A DNA stretch of 64,000 nt from Opisthorchis felineus (Eukaryota; Platyhelminthes; Trematoda; Opisthorchiida; Opisthorchiidae), in NCBI GenBank assembly GCA_004794785.1, contig SJOL01005677.1, positions 79,117 through 143,116 on the forward strand. The letters run 5' to 3'. Below are positions 57,845 through 64,000 of the stretch, one piece after another; the stretch's first letter is position 1, and each line of letters opens with the position of its first letter. The notes under the pieces are model-generated. The model was not told the origin of the DNA. It was given only the letters and a program-made list of their open reading frames with translations, and searched no databases. The translations under genes and the position numbers were made by a program.

Positions 57845-59850
57845 AGATGAGGTGACAATTTAATTTGAAAAAGTGGGTGGCAAGTCATCGATGACGCACT
57901 TCATTACTTGGCGAAAACTTGTTACCATTTCAGTAGTGGGAATGGTCGATGTACCTACAAAGATGGTTATTTTAGCATAAAACAACCTAGAATCTTTGGA
58001 CTCGTGTTTTATTTTCTTGTTTGTGACTATTCACAGGTCATTTCGCTGTTTAACTGCTGTACAATTCAAAGCTGGTCAAGCGAAACTTCGAAGAATGCTA
58101 AATCCTGGCCTACGCAATCACTGCGTTATTCTCCAAACGAGGTCATTTTATAAAATGGATTTATTTTGGTAAGCTACTCTACTGAGTGGAGATGAGTCGT
58201 ATTAGTGAGATTTGTGTAGAGCATTGTCAAACTATGTTTCTCGCCATATAAATTATAAGGTTGTTGAGAACTACTCGGCAGATAACTATAGGTTTCTTCC
58301 TTCCTGAGGCTTACCAAACGGACATAGTTCCGGAGTTTCTATCAGCCTTATATTTCAATTGAAGACAAAATTGTACGCAAGTGGTGAAGCGCATGAATTC
58401 ACAGGCTACACTGGTGAATCACTCATTTTTGATACTGCAGCACATTCAGTTGAACATTTTCATAAACGCGAGTTTTAGTTCAGTCTTCTGCTGCCTTTAA
58501 CATAAAGTGAAAATTTGTGTATTTGGCTAATATCAATTGGGCTGAAGCGGAGAATCTGGGATTTCGTTAAAGATTTAGGCTTTTGAGTTAGATATGTCTG
58601 CCTGAAGGCATGGTTTCCGAACCAAGGTGTGGTGTGCAGCTGTGCTACTCGCAGCGCGTATCCTACAAAGCTATCGGACGTTCAGTTTGGTGGATTTGAG
58701 CTCTTCTATTCGGACGTGAGTGACATGGCAGTAGCGTGTTATCAAGTTGAACCTAGACAAGATATCATCCAATTACACAATTCACATCAAGCAATTCGGT
58801 ACTGATTGTTCCACACTACACACTGCTGGTGATTGTCAACAAGGATAAAAAGACTGTATATTGCGTTCCAGATTTTCAACCCAGTAATCGTTGTGTGATG
58901 AAATACCTACTGAAAGTTTTCATATGTCTCATATAGCCGCTGGCTACCTGTGTGGGCTATTGAAATGGTACCCAACAGAGTAGGATTATGGTTTCGAACA
59001 CGGCACACAATAAACGGAAAAGTTTGGAGTCATTAGGTGAATGGAATGCCAAAATCAGTTCACGAGTCTGGCTTAATGAAAATGCATAGAGAAATATGTC
59101 TACTGGATATAGGATCACATACGATCGTACGGCCACTTCACAAATATGTGGAGAGAAACACAACAAGTGACGTGATTTATCACATAAACCAATGGTATTT
59201 TTCTTAAAATGTTTAAACATCATCATTATCCACACCAGAACTTTGAAATTACCCTCCTGACTGAGGGAGAAAAAATGGGAGAATTTCTATGATTCCAAAA
59301 CCAAAATTGCACTCCGTTTAGATAGTCTGAGGAAGGTTTAAGATGCGCACAGATTGAGTGTTAAGCGGCGTATTATGCCAACATTTCACATAACTCATGG
59401 ACGTAGTCACCGTATTAGAGTAATTAGAAACCAGCTGCCGTGTCCTTTTGTGACAGAATAGTCAAGGTCGACGATGGTCTACTACAAAGTTCCCATTAGG
59501 AAAACTCAGTTCAGTGGCGTGGCGGAAAAGCACATAGTACCTAAATTTGGACCATTCGCTGACTCTCATGGTTGAAAGCTTTCACTGTGCTTCTAAGCCT
59601 GTGAGTTACCGCAACAAGAATGTTGTGCGCCTTTTGAATCATCCGATATCTTCAAACAATTTTAACTTGTAAAATGTGATTTATAGCCCGAAAAAGTTCC
59701 TTGGACTTCATTTCCATAAATAAGGTCTTATACTTCTGTAATCCTCATGCACACCGTGATGGTATCGGCTAATGGTCATAAGGCGTGTGAGAATGAGAGC
59801 ATCCGTCAGTTTACTTGAGCATATTCGCATTGTTACTTTCTTGAAGCTCG
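57845..59850. other. Unassigned AT-rich sequence
   Basis: Nothing recognised; consistent with an intron. An 81-codon plus frame (57908-58153) and a 92-codon minus frame (58957-59235) lack motifs. Confidence 0.35.
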
Positions 59851-59858
59851 CAATTTAG

Positions 59859-60071
59859 GCTCCTATTACTCAGCAATTGAATTCCGCAGAAAACAAGCGC
59901 AAACTGCGACTCCACCTGATCGGTGCTTCATGCGCTCCCATGTTTAGCCGGAGTTCTAGCCACAGGCTTGTGATTTTTTATTCGAAACCAGCTTACTACG
60001 GCAGCGGCGTAGTAGACTTTTGTGATCAAGCTATCGGTGCAATTAATAAACAGGATCCGCAGTGTCCGTAA
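59859..60071 (+). CDS. Candidate terminal exon, unknown protein
   Basis: Starts after a possible acceptor (AAGCTCGCAATTTAG) in phase 0 and runs to TAA at 60069-60071. It reads ITQQLNSAENKRKLRLHLIG, then HRLVIFYSKPAYYGSGVVDF. It has an LRLHLIG strand-like core but no recognised domain. The acceptor is of moderate quality. Confidence 0.3.
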   Translation, partial: APITQQLNSAENKRKLRLHLIGASCAPMFSRSSSHRLVIFYSKPAYYGSGVVDFCDQAIGAINKQDPQCP

Positions 60072-60460
60072 AGACTCTATAAAGAACCTTCTGTCAAGGT
60101 TCTATGACAAAACTGAAGATAGAATTGAAGTTAATACTGTGAAGTGAAGACATACTGAGTCCTTTCAGCATGAAAACAACTTAGATTCGGCAGGTGATTA
60201 TTAGAGAAACAAGATTGTAGCCAATTTTTTGAAATTCAGTAACCATTGTGTTGTTGATTGCCAAGCCCAGCATTTGACTTCTACTGTCTGTAATTCGACG
60301 AGTAATGGTTAGATCAGCTGGGGCCGGTTGCAAGGAAATATCTGGCAAAGTTAAATGAATAAACGATTCAAACCATCCATATAATAGCTTGGTTGTTTTT
60401 ATAAAACTCTGCTAAAACCTTCTAGAATCATTCTTGTTACTTTAAAAAAAGAATAGTAGA

Positions 60461-60661
60461 ATGTTTAGTGCTACAAGCAAGGCACTAGCGATACAACTAA
60501 AAGTCGTTTGCGGGAGGTTTTACAGTGCGACAAGCAGTGAAAGTACAGAAAAGAAGTATATGAGAGGCAGCGGACAGGTGCAGTATGTGAATTTGCAACC
60601 AGGAACAGCTACGACTGGCAAAAACTCCAAAACTCCAAAAACTAATTTACTGCTCCATCTA
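60461..60661 (+). CDS. Candidate first exon with mitochondrial-type presequence
   Basis: ATG at 60461 begins MFSATSKALAIQLKVVCGRF, rich in basic and hydroxylated residues without acids, followed by YSATSS, as in mitochondrial targeting peptides, then a hydrophilic stretch (GQVQYVNLQPGTATTG). A donor-like CTA|GTAAAA at 60661/60662 leaves phase 0; without splicing the frame would stop at 60685. Function unknown; localisation is inferred from composition only. Confidence 0.3.
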
Positions 60662-61295
60662 GTAAAATGTAAATTTCCATTTTGACGCATCCAATACACA
60701 AACACTTTACTTCCCCCCTCTCCTAGTAAATCGTTGTGTCTAGAATAAAACAAACGCATATATGTCTCATTAACTTGAATGAATGGAGGGAAAAGGTGTT
60801 TCTCAGGAAAATGACAGGAGTGAGTCTGCCCATCTTTGTCTATCTTATTACTAAATGGATGAGTACAATTGAAAGTGTGTTTAGTAAACGATGCTGATAA
60901 CCAAACACCAGTATTGTGTTATACGGTGACGAGACTTTAGTTGGATTTACTGGTGAAAATTACCTGTTCTTCTTATTCACCATAGCCTTGTAACTCCTTT
61001 TCACCGTCCAAAACTTTCTCTTGCCTGAGACCACCGTTTATTGTGTCTACCTAAGAAATTCCATATGCGCTCGAAATACTCCATGGATTTTTGAACCTTG
61101 ATCTGCTGAACCAGATTTTAAGAGCTATTTACGCCCGCTTTCAGTCAGTTACGTTACCACATTTCGTGCGCACACGGTCGGTATTAATTCAAATCGACTA
61201 ACCGTTATCTCCGGACTTTGATTTGACTTATCGCAATCCGTGCATCAGTATGATAGAAATCCTCCTATGTTTAGCAACGCATTCTACCGGAGAAT

Positions 61296-61574
61296 TTGAA
61301 AACATCCCAATTCTTGGATTGCAGTTTCGCGCTTCGCACGGCTGGGCTTCCCCGAATGCGTCAAGAATTCTGTGGTGTCATGTTCGTACGATGTGCGTAT
61401 GTCACCCACTACCAACGGGTTAACTTGAATTGTGCTCGGTTCCTAGGGGGTATTCGAGGAGCAATCGAACGACATTTATTCATGGGCTTCGTGCATCAAG
61501 GTTCGGACCGTGTGAGGTGTTCTTTGTTGACATTTTGTTTAATTGAGGCCCCAGTTAAGATATTTTTTCATTGA
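61296..61574 (+). CDS. Candidate exon, Bet3-family (TRAPP)-like C-terminus
   Basis: The 3' part of this frame reads YVTHYQRVNLNCARFLGGIR then GAIERHLFMGFVHQGSD and LLTF before TGA at 61572-61574. The LNCA-x-F-x2-GI string with a following VH-x-G block resembles the C-termini of TRAPPC5 (LNCASFTAGI) and, less so, TRAPPC3 (L-x-CG-x2-RGA-x-E). These are Bet3-fold subunits of the vesicle-tethering TRAPP complex. The upstream part does not align, so a splice acceptor probably lies inside (for example near 61360). Similarity is short and from memory; a chance match is possible. Confidence 0.27.
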   Translation: MKTSQFLDCSFALRTAGLPRMRQEFCGVMFVRCAYVTHYQRVNLNCARFLGGIRGAIERHLFMGFVHQGSDRVRCSLLTFCLIEAPVKIFFH

Positions 61575-62090
61575 AAGGTAGCACTCTACCCTTCATTTAT
61601 TTAGATGACACGTGTTTTACTTGCAGCTACTTTGCAACACGGAGCAAATTTTGACCAAGCTGCAGCCTGATTGTTTCTTTCCACATACAGAAAAGAACAT
61701 GAAAGTGATAGTATGTCAAAGCTACCGGAACCGGTGATTAGGCCTAAAAATGAGCTAAGTCATTAGATGGTTCTGTAGAGAGTAGGAACACAACAACGAC
61801 ATTAAAAAAATTTGGGAATTGAAGGGGTTTGGCTCACGCGCTGGCGTCCATCGATTTGGGGCCATTTGAGTTGTTTCGCACACCCGGCAACATCAAGCCT
61901 GCAGTCTACTAAATATGCATACTGAGTATCGCCACAAAGCTGCAAAGTTGAGCAACGGTTATGGTTTCATTTGGTTCCTAGACCTAAGCAAGTGGTCCGG
62001 TGACACGCGTTAGGCCAATGGTAAGTGAATGGAAAGAGTTTAGTCGTATTTAAGCCACTTTGCAACATAACATTATTTCGTTTTGCTGCA
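61575..62090. other. Unassigned sequence
   Basis: No recognised gene or repeat. Confidence 0.4.
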
Positions 62091-62093
62091 CAG

Positions 62094-62213
62094 TGCCGAA
62101 AAGTAAGCCGACCTAATGTCGACGCTGTTAACCAAATACGAACTCACGTTGTTCAATCACTGACTGACCCATACGCTTTACGACAGTGCGTGCTTCGCCG
62201 TTCAGTCATCTAA
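62094..62213 (+). CDS. Candidate terminal exon, unknown protein
   Basis: Acceptor TTATTTCGTTTTGCTGCACAG (a good pyrimidine tract) is followed by an open frame ending in TAA at 62211-62213. It reads CRKVSRPNVDAVNQIRTHVV then LTDPYALRQCVLRRSVI. Helical, basic C-terminus. A donor-like AAAAGTAAGCC occurs just inside and could instead make the exon tiny. No family recognised. Confidence 0.3.
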   Translation, partial: CRKVSRPNVDAVNQIRTHVVQSLTDPYALRQCVLRRSVI

Positions 62214-62455
62214 CTGAAATTTCGCACCCGAAATCAAGAACTGTTAAATAGACAGGTTTATATTTTTGAAACCCTTTGGAGTGAATGGAACTCCTGCCAG
62301 TCGAAATTAGATCCCAGCAAAGTGGAATTGGTCGCGGATTTATCATCTTAGAAGGTTTGGTGAACCCACGGATTGTTTATTGAAGCCTTATGAAATGAGA
62401 GATTTCAATGGGTTTTTTGTTCTGGCGATTGCTTCAGGTATGTTGATAAACACGG

Positions 62456-62555
62456 TCGCCGTCTTTATATATATATATATATATATATACAGTCGAGTAC
62501 CAGCCTTTGTCGCTGTCCTTATCTTGTTTCGACCATTCTTATCTTTGTCTAATTA
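62456..62555 (+). repeat. 100-bp direct duplication with (TA)n, copy 1
   Basis: Begins TCGCCGTCTTTATATA, holds a (TA)12-like tract, then CAGTCGAGTACCAGCC and TTTGTCGCTGTCC, and ends TTTGTCTAATTA. Almost identical to 62630-62729; a CC for AC change follows the TA tract. Confidence 0.92.
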
Positions 62556-62629
62556 GGCACTCGTATGTTTGAGGGAGTCCCACAGCCTGACTTAGGACAA
62601 CACAAACTGAGTGAAGGGTTTTTAATGTT

Positions 62630-62729
62630 TCGCCGTCTTTATATATATATATATATATATATCCAGTCGAGTACCAGCCTTTGTCGCTGTCCTTATCTTG
62701 TTTCGACCATTCTTATCTTTGTCTAATTA
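62630..62729 (+). repeat. 100-bp direct duplication with (TA)n, copy 2
   Basis: Second copy, same strand and same length, offset by 174 bp with 74 bp of unrelated sequence between. Downstream sequence diverges immediately after AATTA. Confidence 0.92.
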
Positions 62730-62856
62730 TGGAATTCAGTGGACAACAATACGTGCACAAATGTACAGATGCCGGCCAACCTTTCATGGGCAACATACCT
62801 CGCTTTATATGGGTCAGATACTGAGGCCAGTGACCATGCATGGCCCGACTTAATCT

Positions 62857-63216
62857 GTGTTAATGCGTCACGTTCAAAGGGTTCTCTACTGGCTGTACAT
62901 AACGGCCGGCATTAAAAAACTGCCGATCATCAATGTTCGCCCAGGTTTTGAAAAGGATTATTCGGCTAATATCTCCTGGGTACTGGACGTGCGAAATGTT
63001 CATGCTGGTGACCTGATACCTCATATTCAGGAAAAATCAAATCAGCTTACTGGTGGATATGCTTGGCTTATCTCATTTATCTCATTTATCGGCCTTCATT
63101 ATGCGGAAGTGCTTTCCGTGAACATTAGATCAACCGGTATGTTCCCTAAATATTTCGGACTACAAATAACATGGGAAGGTTTTTATCTCATAGCTGAGAA
63201 TCCAAGACAAATCTGA
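62857..63216 (+). other. Unassigned open stretch
   Basis: About 119 codons open, with a strong donor-like site inside (CAACCG|GTATGT at 63137). A short hydrophobic run (AWLISFISFIGL) is produced by a tandem TCTCATTTA duplication. No domain recognised; it could be an exon or chance. Confidence 0.25.
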
Positions 63217-64000
63217 CAGTGTTCTACGAGAAACTTTGAATTTATCGATCTATTTTGAGGTATACCGCCGAGGATGCTGACAAAGGTATAAATACATATA
63301 CATGTACATAATTAACAGTGATCTGTTTGTAATATAAACGATATTTCGTTTTTGTCTGACCGTATTTCTACTCCGTTCATATCTAAGACGCGATCACAAA
63401 CCTGCAAAACAAAGTCTATACTCAGCGGTTAGGTAACCCTGTGTTAACACAATTCTGCTCACCTATAGCAAACCCTCGAGTTAAACATTTTACGCAACTG
63501 AGGTTTCATATTACTTGCAGAAAGCGAGACTCAGCTTGGATTAATATGGGTCTTCAGTTACAACGAAATCGGCCTGCAAATTGGTGTATTTGGCAGATTT
63601 CTTACAAGTAGAAATGTGGAATTGTGGCTGTCTGATAAGTCCGGAGAAGGGAGACGAAACCGATCGTGGGCTGTCGAAGAGTCATCAGCAAACCTGTGAG
63701 TAATTTTAATCGAGAAAACAATGATTGAGTGTTCATATTGGTGTAAAGTGTATATCCTTTGTGAAGGGATGCAAGTCGATGTGTCTGCTTAACTCCAGCC
63801 AAATCGCTCAAAGCATGGTTAGCGGCGGCACTGCGGATTAGGGTCGTACCATGTTTTGCCATCGGTAAAGCATTCCAGCTAACTAAGTGTGACAATAAAA
63901 CAGCTTCACTACCACGCCGGCTTCCAAAATAAGGATCGAAAAAACTGAACAGATTGTCCAATTAATTCTGTCAATTTGGTCCAGTGGTACGGAAGTACAT
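63217..64000. other. Unassigned sequence at the window end
   Basis: A minus-strand frame of 119 codons (63602-63961) has no motif and no splice support. A TACATATACATGTACAT run lies near 63295. Nothing else seen. Confidence 0.35.

Noticed and set aside
63602..63961. 119-codon minus-strand frame at the window end
   Set aside because: No start context, splice sites or recognised motif; kept only as unassigned.
1..64000. CRISPR arrays, bacterial operons, prophage or defence systems
   Set aside because: No repeat-spacer array, ribosome-binding-site-spaced gene runs or long prokaryotic frames. All longer frames trace to LINEs, LTR elements, a MULE relic or exon-sized pieces.

Overview
This window looks like nuclear DNA of a flatworm. 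A diphyllobothriid-type tapeworm (Spirometra, Dibothriocephalus or Schistocephalus) is my best guess. The guess rests on the mix of RTE-like and CR1-like LINEs, Ty3/gypsy LTR elements (one with a CsRn1-type Gag finger) and a tRNA-derived SINE, together with long AT-rich intron-like stretches and no operons. The species is inferred from remembered repeat families, not proven.

The window has two halves. Positions 1-32,550 are almost wall-to-wall transposable elements, many nested: a CR1-like LINE relic (1640-2600); RTE-like LINE copies (4522-6650, 7284-8400, 12940-13520, 13695-13870, 15640-16280, 16590-18930); a Mag-like gypsy element on the minus strand (about 6923-11870), split by an RTE insertion, an unclassified 760-bp repeat and a SINE; six SINE copies; a young CR1-like insertion with a 15-bp target duplication (24251-24964); a MULE-type transposase relic (25673-26275); and a complete but decayed LTR retrotransposon (26516-31385) that appears to sit inside an older CR1 copy. 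Another LINE end follows (31850-32545).

Positions 32,550-64,000 look more AT-rich and mostly unique. They hold one internally deleted RTE derivative (52083-53117), simple repeats, a 100-bp direct duplication built on a (TA)n tract (62456-62729), and several short open segments bounded by plausible splice sites. The best gene candidates are a possible small secreted protein (48814-49097), a two-exon reading frame (51125-51821), a terminal exon (55488-55745) and an exon faintly like the C-terminus of Bet3-family TRAPP subunits (61296-61574). None can be named firmly.

I found no new multi-gene system. The most instructive structures are the RTE insertion at 7284-8400, whose 5' end is inverted inside one perfect 12-bp target duplication (a twin-priming signature), the deleted RTE derivative carrying a 99-bp intron-like segment, and the LTR element whose LTRs are about 98.5% identical although its coding region is broken many times.
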